Positions 11,401-25,188 of a stretch of DNA of 64,000 nucleotides are shown here, piece by piece; position 1 is the first letter of the stretch; every line of letters begins with the position of its first letter. A model generated the notes under the pieces. It worked only from the letters and a program-made list of their open reading frames with translations, ran no database searches and was not told the origin of the DNA. This DNA is from Tethya wilhelma (taxonomy: Eukaryota > Porifera > Demospongiae > Tethyida > Tethyidae): the NCBI GenBank assembly GCA_964030475.1, contig CAXIPT010000005.1:1608766-1672765 (forward strand), read 5' to 3'. A program made the position numbers and the translations under genes.

Positions 11401-13827
11401 ATACGAACACCATCAAACTAACTTCAAATGTATCAATTTTCAGGTGAACGTGGTGAATTGGGTCCAGTTGGTCCAGCGGGTGAAACTGGTCCACAAGGAT
11501 TGCAAGGCATTGAGGGACCTATTGGTCTCACAGGGCCTGAAGGTCCGATGGGCCCACCTGGTATCAGAGGATTGCCTGGACCAAAAGGAGAACCCGGGCC
11601 GCCTGGCCCGCCTGCTGATAGTCGAAGTAAACGTGATGCTGAAGATAGCTATACTCAGCCAATGGCAACTGTGAGTTAATTGTAGATAGTTAAGTTCACA
11701 CTGACTCTACTTGTTTCAATTTCAAATTCTTAGGCACCTCCTGGCCCACCTGGTCTTCCAGGAGAACAGGGACCACCGGGAATGCAAGGTCCGGCCGGTG
11801 TGAGGGGTCCACAGGGAGTTTCAGGAAAGAATGGTGCACGAGGTGAAATGGGACTGCCGGGAATGTCAGGTAAAGATGGTGCTGATGGTTCACCTGGTAG
11901 ACCAGGTAAAGATGGCCAACAAGGACTGCCCGGAAAGATGGGTAAACAAGGACCCCGTGGTGAGATGGGACCAAGAGGCTATAATGGTCAGTTTCTTTGA
12001 GAAATATTATAATACATACAAAACCTGTGTTGTTGGATTGAAAGTATATAAAGAAAGCTCATGAAAAATATGTTGTTTTCTATCCCAATTCTCACTACAG
12101 GTAGCAAAGGAGAGGCTGGTGAGAGAGGCAGAAATGGTTTCCCTGGTAAAAATGGCGAGAAAGGAGACAGAGGAGTGCCAGGAGAGAGGGGAGATGTTGG
12201 TCCTGCTGGTCCAAAGGGAGAGCCTGGTGTTGGGAAGCAAGGCATGAAGGGAGAACAAGGACAACCAGGACTCAAGGGACAAGATGGTGCAGCTGGTATG
12301 AAGGGTGAAAGAGGAGAGAGTGGAATGGATGGTGCTGTCGGTAGGCCAGGAGAGAAAGGAAGTAGAGGAGAAAGAGTGAGCATTAAATCATGCTAGTTTA
12401 CCCATATTGATTGGTATCATTCATTTGCTTCTCTCTCACTGTGTGAGCCAGGGTTCAATGGGACTGCCTGGGCAGAAAGGAGAGAGGGGGAGAAATGGTA
12501 GTCGTGGAATGGACGGTCGTGATGGACTGCCGGGAAGCAAAGGAGATCGTGGCGAACAAGGACCACTGGGAAAGAGAGGTGCTGATGGAGCCAAGGGAGA
12601 ACAAGGTCTACCAGGTTAGTATAAGCAGTGACGTTAGAAAGAAACTAGGAACTGATTTAATGTTTATGTGTTCATTTGTACAGGTAATGATGGCGTCCCT
12701 GGTTTTGATGGAGAGAAAGGTGCAAAAGGATCACAGGGAGAACCTGGTTACAATGGTGTAGCTGGCAAACCAGGCCATGCAGGTCTACCTGGCAAGCATG
12801 GGCGTGACGGTAGAGGTCGTGCTGAGATTATCGCCATCCACAGCTACAGTAGAAATGTACCGAAGTGCCCGGAGAACAGTCACAGACTGTGGAAGGGATA
12901 CAGTTTAGGTGGACAAGCTCTCAACGACCGAAGTAGCACAGGAACATGTTTGCAGCGGTTCACGATGTTGTCGAGAGAAAGACTTTCAGCTGGCTATTAC
13001 AACTCACTGCAGTGGATGTTTGCACAGCACAGTTATGAGGAGAACATGGTACAAGATGGAGAAGAGCTGGAGTCAAAGATGGCCGCCAAGTTTGTGTCAC
13101 GTTGTAGTGTGTGTGAAGTTCAAGGAAATATCTTGACCCTTCACTCACAAACATCAATGGTCCCAGAATGCCCTGACTCCTGGGAGAGCATGTGGAGTGG
13201 ATACAGCTATTTGAATCTCGTAAGCAGCATTGCCATTAGCTATCACCCGAGTAACACATCAGTCTTTGTCTTTAGACTCCTCCCCACTAGAAAGGGAGCC
13301 CGCATATCATGGGAATGAGGCTATACTATGACATGACCAGCTGTTGTGTCTATGACTAGTAGTATTATGCTGCTATTCTTTGCTCCAATGCCACTGAGTT
13401 CTAGTAGTGTAGTGGAAAGAGCATTCGATTAGAATTTGATCTACCTGGGTTCAAATTCCTGCTAGATCTCAAGATTTTTTTTCCAATGAAATTTTTATGT
13501 GATTTCACTCATTGAAACCACATGATACAATTGTCGTTATACCATGTCTTTAATTTCCTCCATCCTCTTATGCATACACCCTAGGATTCACCCAACCCAC
13601 TCTCAACACCAAGCTCCTGCCTGGAGTCTGTGTCGATCCCTAGCAACCCCCATCTGTCTTGTGACTCAGACACAAATACCTGTGTCTTGGATCGATCGGG
13701 ATCTTCCGACTACAGTGCCAGCTGGCTGTGGGCGGAGCAAGAAGATGAGAGTGCTGACCAATCAGCAGAAATGACTGACGAAGATGCCAATAGAAGACTA
13801 AGTCGATGCAGAGTTTGTAGGAAATGA
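577..13827 (+). CDS. collagen IV-type chain with C-terminal tandem C4 (NC1) domain
   Basis: A secreted or membrane-anchored extracellular-matrix collagen. I read ATG at 577 in a tiny exon ending at 584 (Met-Gln-Arg split, phase 2). The next exon, 750-822, supplies a hydrophobic signal or signal-anchor ([16 protein letters not shown]). Exon 3049-3237 gives a charged, leucine-rich, cysteine-free segment ([19 protein letters not shown]...). From 3506 to about 12790 there are dozens of short exons of Gly-X-Y repeats, many starting with a whole Gly codon and separated by 60-500 bp introns. The helix has interruptions, for example at 9473-9485 and 11611-11670, and many NG(S/T) sequons. Exons 12684-13219 and 13585-13827 encode two C4 repeats with the CP...W.GYS and SRCxVC signatures typical of collagen IV NC1; stop TGA 13825-13827. 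The 7S cysteine domain of vertebrate collagen IV is not seen. Spongin-type short-chain collagens also carry C4-like ends, but this helix is far longer. Confidence 0.88.
823..3048. other. large first intron of the collagen gene; no gene seen
   Basis: 2.2 kb between the signal-peptide exon and the N-terminal helical exon. An 87-codon open frame at 1192-1455 has no homology I recognise and no splice or promoter context. No transposon ends are identified. Confidence 0.5.
3049..3237 (+). other. N-terminal non-collagenous, probable coiled-coil exon of the collagen
   Basis: This 63-codon exon links the signal sequence to the first Gly-X-Y exon (3506-3523). It has no cysteine. It is rich in Glu, Arg and Leu, with leucine or other hydrophobic residues at roughly heptad spacing near its end ([20 protein letters not shown]). 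A trimerising coiled coil is an inference. It sits where collagen IV normally has its cysteine-rich 7S domain. An N-glycosylation sequon (NIT) is present. Confidence 0.6.
5424..5644. mobile_element. MITE, family A copy 1 (TACCGTATAGCCGG ends)
   Basis: A 221-bp element in a collagen intron, bounded by inverted repeats that begin TACCGTATAGCCGGAAAT and end in the complement, CCGGCTATACGGTA. It has internal repeats of AAATTTGACGATTTG and no coding capacity. A TA at each border is compatible with Tc1/mariner-type TA insertion. A near-identical copy lies at 61576-61796. Confidence 0.8.
7985..8030. repeat. (TG)n microsatellite in a collagen intron
   Basis: About 42 bp of TG. A shorter TG tract lies at 7276-7303, directly before a collagen exon acceptor (GTGTGTAG). 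Confidence 0.93.
8317..8428. repeat. poly-T tract with an N in a collagen intron
   Basis: About 110 bp of almost pure T with an N at 8366. Its length is probably not reliable in the assembly. Confidence 0.95.
9871..9956 (+). mobile_element. tRNA-derived SINE fragment
   Basis: Within a collagen intron. An A-box-like TAGTGGCAAAGTAGTAAGAG is followed about 45 bp later by a B-box (GGTTCAAACCC), the spacing of a tRNA-type internal promoter. It resembles the elements at 13373-13492 and 23838-23947. It is not a tRNA gene: I see no acceptor stem pairing. Confidence 0.5.
11623..11634 (+). other. RSKR furin-type site in a break of the collagen helix
   Basis: The Gly-X-Y pattern stops after GPPGPPA and is replaced by about 20 non-collagenous residues containing [11 protein letters not shown]. 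Gly-X-Y resumes in the next exon (after about 11734). RSKR fits the furin consensus R-X-K/R-R. Cleavage here would release the last part of the helix together with NC1. The motif is seen directly; its use is inference. Confidence 0.5.
12684..13827 (+). other. NC1 domain (two C4 repeats) exons
   Basis: Exon 12684-13219 ends in phase 0 after SYLNL, and exon 13585-13827 begins with DSPNPLS. The first C4 repeat has PKCPEN, GTCLQRF and SRCSVCEV, giving four cysteines. The second has [24 protein letters not shown] and SRCRVCRK, giving six. Each C4 repeat in vertebrate NC1 has six. The first repeat therefore lacks the middle pair: the place where FC and NVC are expected reads [12 protein letters not shown]. 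The intron between the exons (13220-13584) contains a SINE. Confidence 0.85.
13373..13492 (+). mobile_element. tRNA-derived SINE
   Basis: In the last collagen intron. It shares with 23838-23947 (opposite strand) the string CACTGAGTTCTAG, then GTAGTGG..AGAGCATTCGA, a B-box GGGTTCAAATTCC, then CTAGATCTCAAGATTTT. The A-box, B-box and common 3' tail point to one SINE family. Confidence 0.6.
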
Positions 13828-14159
13828 GCAATCAGCCGTATGCAATGCAAGTTAGGTAGGAGAACAGAACAGAGCATATTATATAATACGTACATCCACT
13901 GTGTTATAATGATCAAGAGTACAATACATGGTTATATATTATAGCTAATATGTAGTAATAGAGAATGGTTTTCTAATTTCAAAAATTTTTGTGGTGGTTT
14001 TTCTGTTTTATTGTTTGTATTCTAATTAATGCAACTCTTTACATAATTTAACTCATTATAGAATCAATTGACTCATCAAGTTACACACACTATTGATACT
14101 CAGTGACTACAATTATTATTATAAATGCAATTATTACGTCATGTTGACACAATTCTCGA
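13828..14159. other. intergenic, convergent 3' ends
   Basis: AT-rich spacer between the stop of the collagen gene (+) and the stop of SIR2/X/ETS gene 1 (-). No ORF, repeat or RNA gene is evident. It must contain both 3' UTRs. Confidence 0.6.
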
Positions 14160-17100
14160 TCAAGTGATATGATTTTGCAGGTTCAAGTTTACTGCCTTGT
14201 TGCGTTCAACAATATACTTGTGAACATCGAAAGAGAATCTGAAAGTCAATCTCTTGTTTGCCACCTTGTCCAATATCCCTCGGCTGTAGTAGTACCGCAA
14301 CGCCCGGCTGAGTTTTTCGTACGTCATGCGTGGCTTGTTCTTACAGCTCCCCCACAGACGAGCGACGGCGTCAGGGTTGATGATGCTAAACTCGTAGCTA
14401 TTGCCTGTCCATTGGATGATGGCTCCGTGGTCAGGAGTGAGGAGCAGCTGGAGGAGGAACTCCCATAACTGGATGTGCGATTTACCTACATGAGTGACAG
14501 AGATAGATTTGTGTGAAGATTTGATTGATTGTGTATACCATATAGCTATATAGAAATTTTCAAGAAACAAAATTTTTGCGGAAAGGCGATCGCCAATTAA
14601 ACTTTTCGCAATTTTATTTTTGAGGATTGAGCAGCCCCACCCATATATTGTAATGTGATCCTGAAAATTTCGCGAGTAAATTTTCGCAGATAGCCAACGA
14701 TCCGCAAAACAGCGAAATTTATACTCCTCGAAAATTTCTAGCTATATGATAGATTTGAATTGACACAGTCTATACATATATATCTTGTGCTTTATTAGAA
14801 GTATACTTACAAGGATTTGTTGCAGCTATTTGTTGGTGTGAGTGGTGTCTTATGTTTTCGGTGGCAATTGTCCTCTCTTCCCCTTCGGTATCTTCCGATT
14901 CCGTTGCCATGGTTTCATCTTCATATGCATATTGTCTTCTCCTAGTGATCACTTGCTCTGTGGGGTGTGGTCGAATTGTTTCGCTGCCAGTGTCTTCATT
15001 ACTGTCCACTTCAATGGACTCTGCACTCGAATTTGAAGTATACCTTGTGTCATGTGACCTACTCTGTGTATCATGTGACCGATGACGAATGACATGTGAT
15101 CTGTGTTGCAGTTCATGTGACTCGCATTTGGAGTTTAAATGATCAGGGTCCCTCCTTTCAGCACAGTGGTTAGTCTTTCGATGGATACGATGTTCTGAGT
15201 TTTCAGTGTCGACCATTTTCTTGTGCTTTGGTTTTGGCGGAGGAAGAAAGTCCTCTGAACTAGTTCTCTTGTGCAACGATAAATGTTTGACAGTTGTTGG
15301 CGTACCTGTGTTTAAAGTGGGTGTAGTGGGATGGACAGCTTTAGACGAAGAAGTGTTTTTCTCTTTCTGTTCTTGTTCTGGTTGTAGGACCATGTACGTA
15401 GGAGTGCTGTTGCTAGCGTTAGTTTGTTGTGTTTTGAGTGCAGCACTGCCATTGTTAGCTGCCATTAGGTAGTACACCATCTGTGGTGGGGAGCTGAGTC
15501 CACCGGCTACCACTGCAGGCACTGCAGCTGCTGCTGTGGGTTGTGCTGGTATTAGAACTGGGAGCTGTGGTTGTTGAAGAGCTCCTTGTGTGATGACTGC
15601 ACTCCCTGCTGGACTGGGTAGCACCATTGTAGGCTGAGAGGGCAGTTGTACAGCTGGGAGGCCAGTGAGAGGATTCACCATGACACAGTAGCCAGCTACT
15701 CCCTGAGTGGGAAGTGTGACAAGACCAGGTGCAGCCATGACTGCTGTTGGTGTGAAAGAAGACTGAGAGGTCATGTTGTTGTTGAGTGTTTTCAAGAGAC
15801 CAGCTGTTTGGGTAGTGGTTGCCATGGATGGGAGAAATTTTGGTGTTGTCACTGTCTTGGGTAGTGTAAGTACAATTTTCATTGAAGGCTGTTTCTTTGA
15901 AGAGAGAGGTGAAGCTGGTAGAGTAGAGATAGGTTTCTCATTGTCGGGAGCTATTCGTAGTAAAGGTGGTGGTGAGATACGTCTTCTCTGTAGTGTGTGC
16001 TGTCGTCCGCTAAAGCTTTGCTTGCTCTGGTCATTCTGTCGTGGTAGGCTTTGGTGTGAAATAGTTCGACCAGATCGATTTTCATCATCAGAGTCTGTAT
16101 CACCATCATCGGACACTCCAGCAGGTGATGGTGAGGATCGCCCTGCACGTTCTTGTCGATTGAAGGTTTCTCTTGTTCTATCTTCCCTCCGTGAAGATGA
16201 TTCACCGAATGTTGAAGCTCGACGCCTCTCGAGATCTCCTCTTGAAGAAGACGGCGACTCCATTGTTGACACTCTCTTCTCTTGACTTGAGACTCTCTTC
16301 TCTCCCCTTCGTTCTCCTTCTTTATCGGACGAAGAAGTGTATGATGCTGATAGTGTGTCTATGTATTCAATAGTGTGCTCGTAATTAGAGGGGTCACAAT
16401 GAGGTAGAGGGGACGATTGCAATATTTCTTCAGGGGGTGCAATGCAATATATCGGGGGGCTACTTCTATACTTCAAAATGTAACTCGCTTTCTCGATGGC
16501 CTGCGACACAAGAGGGTCGTGTGACGATGGTAAGCTCCCAGGTGAAGAGAAGGCATTGAACTGAGCACTCTGCAACTGCAAGACCATCTTCATGTGTGTA
16601 CTGAGATCACCACTCACCTTCATGGCTGGAGAGTGAACGCCTGCAACTCCACTTGGCACTCTCGATTGCAAAGCACCCGAACTGAGTAGGGGATTCTTTG
16701 CCGATATTAACATTGGTGGGGGGAACACTCCCCCAGGGGTCGTAAAACGGGTCAAACCAGTCATAAAAGGGTTGTGAATGGGATTGATGGCTAGAGGGAG
16801 AGGACCAGTGACTGGGGACATTGAAGCCTGTGTTCGTACGCCAGGGAACAAACTAGTCAAGGGACTAGCAATTGGCTGGGTAATTACAGGGGTCCTGGTG
16901 CTTGATTGACCCCCATGAAGTCCAGGGGGTGATGACATTTTCAATTGTGACGGTCTTGAAGTGGAAAGGTCACCAGGAGGTGATGCACTTTCGTTACGTG
17001 AATCATTGCTTGAAGGTGGAGTTGATACTGGAATGAGGATTGGAGATTTGGAATCAGACATACTGCACTGTTGAGCCAACGTGAGTGTATGTAGAGCTTT

Positions 17101-17206
17101 GTGTGCTGCATACGTGTGTACAGAATTGATACCTGTGTGAGTGTGAGAGAGAGAGAGAAAGAGAATTGAAACCTTATTGACNNNNNNNNNNNNNNNNNNN
17201 NNNNNN

Positions 17207-17253
<47 letters not shown>

Positions 17254-20200
17254 CACCTCAGCATTGATGAACACAATGGGATGTAAATCAACTCAAGCTC
17301 TAATGTACTGTGGTGGCCATGGCAGGTGGGTATGTGTATACACACTATGGCTGTGTGTATTGCTTACCAGAAATGTATGCTGTGTGTGTTTGTGTGTTGC
17401 TGGGCATACTGTTAGTGGGTAGCCTGTCTGCCAACAGCAATAAAGGTGGCAAGTAATCCAATTATATACATAGATCAAAACAGGAAGCACATTCCATTCT
17501 GTTAATGATATTCACAGCCAGTATTAATTAGCCCCGCCCCCTTGTGAAGAATTGGATGTAGACTGGGTGAATGCAAACTATAATACATGAACAACTACCT
17601 ATACTACAATCTCACTTTGTCCATTTAGTGCTATATAATATACTGACTGACCTGTAACATTGCCAAGTCCAGCGGGTTTTCTTCTGGTCCAAATAATTGC
17701 AGCATTTTGCAGACCAAATCCGACCAGTCCTTTGCCCAGTAGGGTAGACTCCTCTGTGAAGACCAGGTCCCAGAGTTGGCGCAGCCCGTTACCCCCGTAC
17801 GTGACCAAGTTCCCGTAGAGGATCTGGTTGTTATCAAAGATGACCGTCAGAGCGTCACGACGAACGTAGATCTCGCCTGACTTGCTCTGCTGGTAGATGA
17901 CATCACCAAGTTTGCGAAAACTTTGTTTTTCGTTGAAGAGGAGAAAGGCTTGTACTTTCATTCCATCTGTTTGCTTCTCAGTGTGACCCCTACCTGCAAT
18001 GGTGGAATACTGTAAATCCAGAAATTTTCATGTGTTTTTTGTTCTCTTTTTTTTTTTTTTTGCATATATCTATGGTTCAGAGTGTAACAATTATATATAG
18101 GAATGGGATGCATGCTAATAATTATTGTTCACAATACATTTTCACCTATATAATATTATGTTATGTTATGTCGAACTGAGAAATATAATGGAAGCGAAAT
18201 TTTGCAGATTCACGGCATAAGATTAGTTTTTCTAAAGTTCCTTCTCTTGCATGAAACCAAGGCACACAGATGCATCACACGTGGTTCGATGGATTGTTCC
18301 TAAAGATGTCATTAGGTCAATGAGAAACTACATGATTGGAGTATGTTCAATAGTGCCGCTAACAAGAGAACAAGTTACTAGACAGACATTTCATGTAAAA
18401 ATCATTAGAATCTATATAATGGCTGTTGTATGAGCATTTTATCGCTAACAGTACAAACACTTGAAGATGGGTGGTCTCCTTAATTACAGAATAATTCCCA
18501 TTCCCATTCCATACCAGTCCCATTCCCATATTGCTATTTAGCTTAGCCACAAATGAGAACTATTGGATGTACTCCTTCAATTACCCGTTACTAATTAACT
18601 AGTACTATAACTGCAGTGTGAGGTGACTTCATAAACGTATTCATGGCCACATTGTTTTGGTGTTCTATTCATGAATATTCATGTTGGTTGTGTAATTAGA
18701 TTTGAATGTCAGTTGATTCAATTATACGTCTTATGTAATGGCGTGATCAACATTGTGAATAGCCATTGGAGCACGACAAAACAATGAGAACCTATTCATC
18801 AAACAATTTGTCAAACATTATCGCTTCCTGATAATAATTATAAATACACCAAGTGGAGGAGTATCTCCCAATTATTGGTCGTTAATCGTAGCTCATTTGG
18901 TCGTCCATTGTCGCCAGTTGGTGGCCCATCATACCTATTTTTGGTCGTCCATTACGACTAGTTGATCGACCATGATCTACTTGTCTAGGTGGTGGCCACT
19001 ATGTGTGGTTTCTATGGCGATATAGCTGTTGGTTGAGGCTTATTATGCCATTATTGGATGTAATTGGACAATTGGTTTATATAAATTACACTCAGTTTTT
19101 ATTAGGATCACTACTCCTTTGGTTCATTTTAGCTTTACTTATAATTGGTAATTAATACACCTAGAGTTCCAGACACTTGACTTGCACACAGTAACAAGAT
19201 TACCTGATTAGGATCCCCACACACCACAACCTAACAGTGAGTGTGCTTTTTCACATTATGTATTATAATGGGGAAATTGAATGCGGTTATACTGTATCAC
19301 TATTCTCACTTTCACCAGTGACTGGAAGTTTTGAGTACTAGACCTACAGTGATTATTTTCATGACTGACACATCACTTTCTTGCCATCCCATAATCTCAG
19401 CATGCATGTACAGGCTGGTATAAATGTGTAGGTGTGAGTGAGTAAAAGATAGAGTGTGTACACTTTTCTCAGACCAAAAATAATGAAGCTGCAGTGTTAC
19501 TAGTACATTCCTGCCTAATTCAATTAGCCAGAGATTGAATTCACATAAATTGGTTATGCTATATGAAGGTCAGTTCACCATGGCCACAACCTGCTGTAGG
19601 CTAACCCACAGAAATACCCTATCAGATCCTATATGTCAACAACTCCATGTGTACTGCACTGCAGTGATGCATTGCATGCACTCTGAAATTGTACAAGTTC
19701 AGCTTTACATCACACTGGCAGTAGCCGCATACTTGTGCTTGTGTACTCTTTTAGTTTACAATACATCCCTTGCATGCATCAATTGACCTTGTATTGTAAT
19801 GTGTCGTGAATTCACATGCCACTGGAGGGTCAGTACAACTATAGTTCACAGTTTCAATTTGTAACATATAGTCAAAGCCGGACAGTTGAGTTGAGCTTAA
19901 GCTAATCGTCAAATTAAACTGAAACACAGACTGGCTCCCACTAACAATAACATTATACTACGTGTCTCAAGCTTACAATACATTCGACAATAGCCAGCAA
20001 GCGAACAGAATCCAATCAAACCTTGTCTAGTACTATCAGCACACCATGCAAACCATTGTCTACGCCTGCAGACAGTTTTACCCAGTTAGGTATTACTGCA
20101 TGAGTATAAGTAGCAAACACACTGCCATTAGTCTGATTAATTGTCCTACTCCCTCCCACACCTGGCTAGGCTGGCATGGCGGCTGACCATCTCGATCGTT

Positions 20201-22138
20201 CCTTCCCTCCCTGATTGGCAGACACTCCCCCACAGGCCATCGCTGGCCACGAGACACATCTAGACGGACGGCCTTCTTCCATAGGTGTGGTAGGACACAA
20301 GAATGTCCGCCATCTAGTATTTACTCTTGCCGCCATATACAGCATAGCAATGCATCGCTTATACACTCACTCAGCAACAATAATGCAGTAAAGTCTGTTT
20401 GTCTCAAAGAAGAGATTCTTGCATGCATACATCCACCATAATAACTTAATAAGAAGTATGCAATATGTATTTTATAAAGTGTGATGTTTTCGTTCAGACA
20501 ATGTATGCATGAAGGCCTAGGTAGGGGGTGATTTTACAATGAATATCATCAGTCTGGTTGATATGATAGATGAGTTTGAATCATGTGTTGCTACATGTGC
20601 ATGCACATTTACGTCATGTATGTAGGCTAGTAGGATAAACACAGAAATGCACATCTGAATCTGCATACACCACTCACTACATGACCATGATTAATGCAGG
20701 AACACATGAATTGCATAACAGCCAACTCAAGGATCACATTAGTGACATAAGGAGGATTAAATGAAGGGTGTAGCTAATAAAATAATAGGCTGCTGCATTT
20801 TAAAAGTGTGACTTTGTACTATGTTATGTGCAATGGTCATGCTATAATTGATACATGTGCATTCATAATAGGAGTATTTTACACATTATATTTTTATAAA
20901 TAATTATTATCAGATCAATAATATTATCATGTTGAAACTTTGTGACACTCAGCTGTTGCATGAGGTTGACCCATGGAAGAGATAATGCCTTACAATGAAT
21001 ACACTGAACATGCTAATAAACCACCCAGCTGGCCAGAAAATTATGAATATATTTTCCCTTCAAAAAAAGGTCATGATTGTACAACAATAGTATATTGGGT
21101 TGCTACAATCAGACTTTTTCCATGAAAATTATACAATGATCATAATTTTAATGGCTTACCAACAGTGAAGTTCTTTGTAGATCCTGCTGATATCACTCCA
21201 GGGAGTCGGTGTATTTCCTGATCGTGGATCTTCAATTGAAGAAACTTTGTTGGAATAGTGAATCCGTATCGAGAAGACAATGACATCATTGTATTTGGAG
21301 GACGTCTGGAGCCACCAGCTGCGGAAGAGGTAGTCGGTCGACTGGTGAGCAATATGGGGGGATTTCGGAGAGAGCCTGGCTCTGTCTCTAGGAAGAGGCT
21401 GTTGAGGAATCCAGGAAGAAGTGGGTCCATGAATTCTCCATCAAACCCGAAGAAAATGACCAGCTTCCTCTGAAATATCTCCTTGAGTTGTTTACAAATG
21501 GGGTGATCCATTTCACTGTCCCCTAGGCGGACGCTATCGGGTGTTGTAAAGACACCGTTTAAGTGAAGAAATCCACCACTACCACTTGCATCACTGTCTG
21601 ATCCTTCCGACCACTTCCAAGATGAACCATTTCTCTTGCCGGATCCGCTGGGACCTGATTCTGCAGCCCACTCTTTGATTTCTCGCAGTGTGTATGGTTT
21701 GGTGCCCGCCAGTGAATCAAGGAGCGTATCGTACTGTGTACATGCTAACATTGCGCCTTTTGATTGTAAGGAGAGAAGATGAGCTATTGATTCTGGAACT
21801 GAGGAGCTCTCAGCATCTGATTCTAGGTGACCAAATGTAGACTTGAGCCATTGTTCATAGACACCATGCTGCTTCAACTTGTGAATGATTTTCTGCATTG
21901 CAAGAACCAAACTCTTTCTTGCTTCTTCCTTGACAGCTCGAATGTCTTTCATTCTCTCTTCTCTGCTGGAGTATAAAGCTTTTGATGTTTGCAATGTTGA
22001 TATCCCAGCTTCAACGATTGACCGGTAGCTCAGAGCCTGCGCAGTCGATCCTTCTCGTTGTGTAGCAGTGAGCTGAGGTCCCACGACGAACAGACAAGCA
22101 GCCGGATTGATTTCGAGCAGTGGGTTCGTAGCTGTCAT
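14160..22138 (-). CDS. SIR2-like / X-domain / ETS transcription factor, copy 1
   Basis: Four exons, read right to left. Exon 1, 22138-21160 (start about 22138): SIR2-like domain of FAM118 type, with VVGPQLTA at residues 18-25, TQYD at 134-137, HLNG at 192-195 and a later VIFFGFDGEFMDP. Exon 2, 17993-17652 (342 bp): domain X, with motif LRQLWDLVFTEES. Exon 3, 17132-14811 (2322 bp): Ser/Pro/Gln-rich linker. Exon 4, 14485-14160: ETS domain with IQLWEFLLQLL, KNKPRMTYEKLSRALRYYY and the two recognition-helix arginines. All internal junctions are phase 1. A separate ETS gene could start at Met 17061 in exon 3. I prefer one gene because copy 2 has the same exons and phases and its exon 3 lacks an early Met. 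Expected role: nuclear, GGAA-binding regulator. The SIR2 His is replaced by Asn, so NAD hydrolysis is doubtful. Confidence 0.72.
14538..14750. mobile_element. MITE-like inverted-repeat element
   Basis: In the last intron of SIR2/X/ETS gene 1. The ends CATATAGCTATATAGAAATTTTC and GAAAATTTCTAGCTATATG are imperfect inverted repeats. The interior is rich in AAATTTTCGC-like words and has no ORF. It is similar in style to the element at 37083-37292, but I could not align them fully. Confidence 0.55.
17182..17250. repeat. assembly gap (25 N) followed by a (CA)n tract
   Basis: N run at 17182-17206, then a CA repeat to about 17250, inside intron 2 of SIR2/X/ETS gene 1. The acceptor of exon 3 (CACACTCACACAG) lies about 50 bp downstream on the minus strand. 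Confidence 0.95.
18000..21150. other. intron 1 of SIR2/X/ETS gene 1; no gene seen
   Basis: About 3.1 kb of AT-rich sequence. At about 18890-18975 the words TTGGTCGT and GGTCGTCCATT recur several times in a short degenerate array. No convincing coding exon, RNA gene or transposon ends were found. Small open frames (for example 19535-19786) lack homology and splice context. Confidence 0.5.
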
Positions 22139-22409
22139 GATGATTAGAAACTCTTGACTGGCTGCAGCACGATCGAGCTGAGTCCGCGGCTTGCTCGTCC
22201 AGGGAGGAGGGCGGAAATTTAATATTCAGTTCGCCTGGCTATCAACTATTGGATGGCAGTTCGTCAGACTTCTTGAGAGGTCGCAGCTAGCCACTTCGTT
22301 CTGCTAAAGCATAGTCTATCTTCTCCTTTTCATTACAAACACGCAACAGAGAGGTAGTCTTATATCGCAGTTTAATAATGTAAGAATAGAAATTCCTGTT
22401 TTTCTTTGN

Positions 22410-25010
<2,601 letters not shown>

Positions 25011-25188
25011 CTTTGCTTGTTGGCCTAGCAAGTTGAAAATCCTAAAATTCTTATGGAGCTCAGCTCAGCGCGCTCAGCTCAGTCACGTCACAGTCCAAAT
25101 CGCAAATGGTAAAGATCGTCATATTGCTACGCCAGTTGTTTTTGAGCCACTTCATCAATTTTGGGGGGAACCAAAATACAGCTTGAGA
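25011..25188. promoter_or_regulatory. short head-to-head promoter region, COPS2 / XRCC1
   Basis: The start codons of the two divergent genes are 178 bp apart, so this stretch must hold both 5' UTRs and probably a shared bidirectional promoter. It contains CTCAGCTCAGCGCGCTCAGC and GTCACGTCACAG, a CRE-like TGACGT on the complement. Which of these is functional is not shown by the sequence. Confidence 0.55.

Noticed and set aside
13373..13492. tRNA gene
   Set aside because: The A and B boxes are present but acceptor and anticodon stems do not pair, and the sequence recurs with a common tail; a SINE explains it.
17133..17274. Extension of ETS exon 3 of copy 1 through the VCVCV repeat to a Met at 17274
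   Set aside because: It runs through a microsatellite and N gap. A good acceptor (CACACAG) at 17133 ends the exon.
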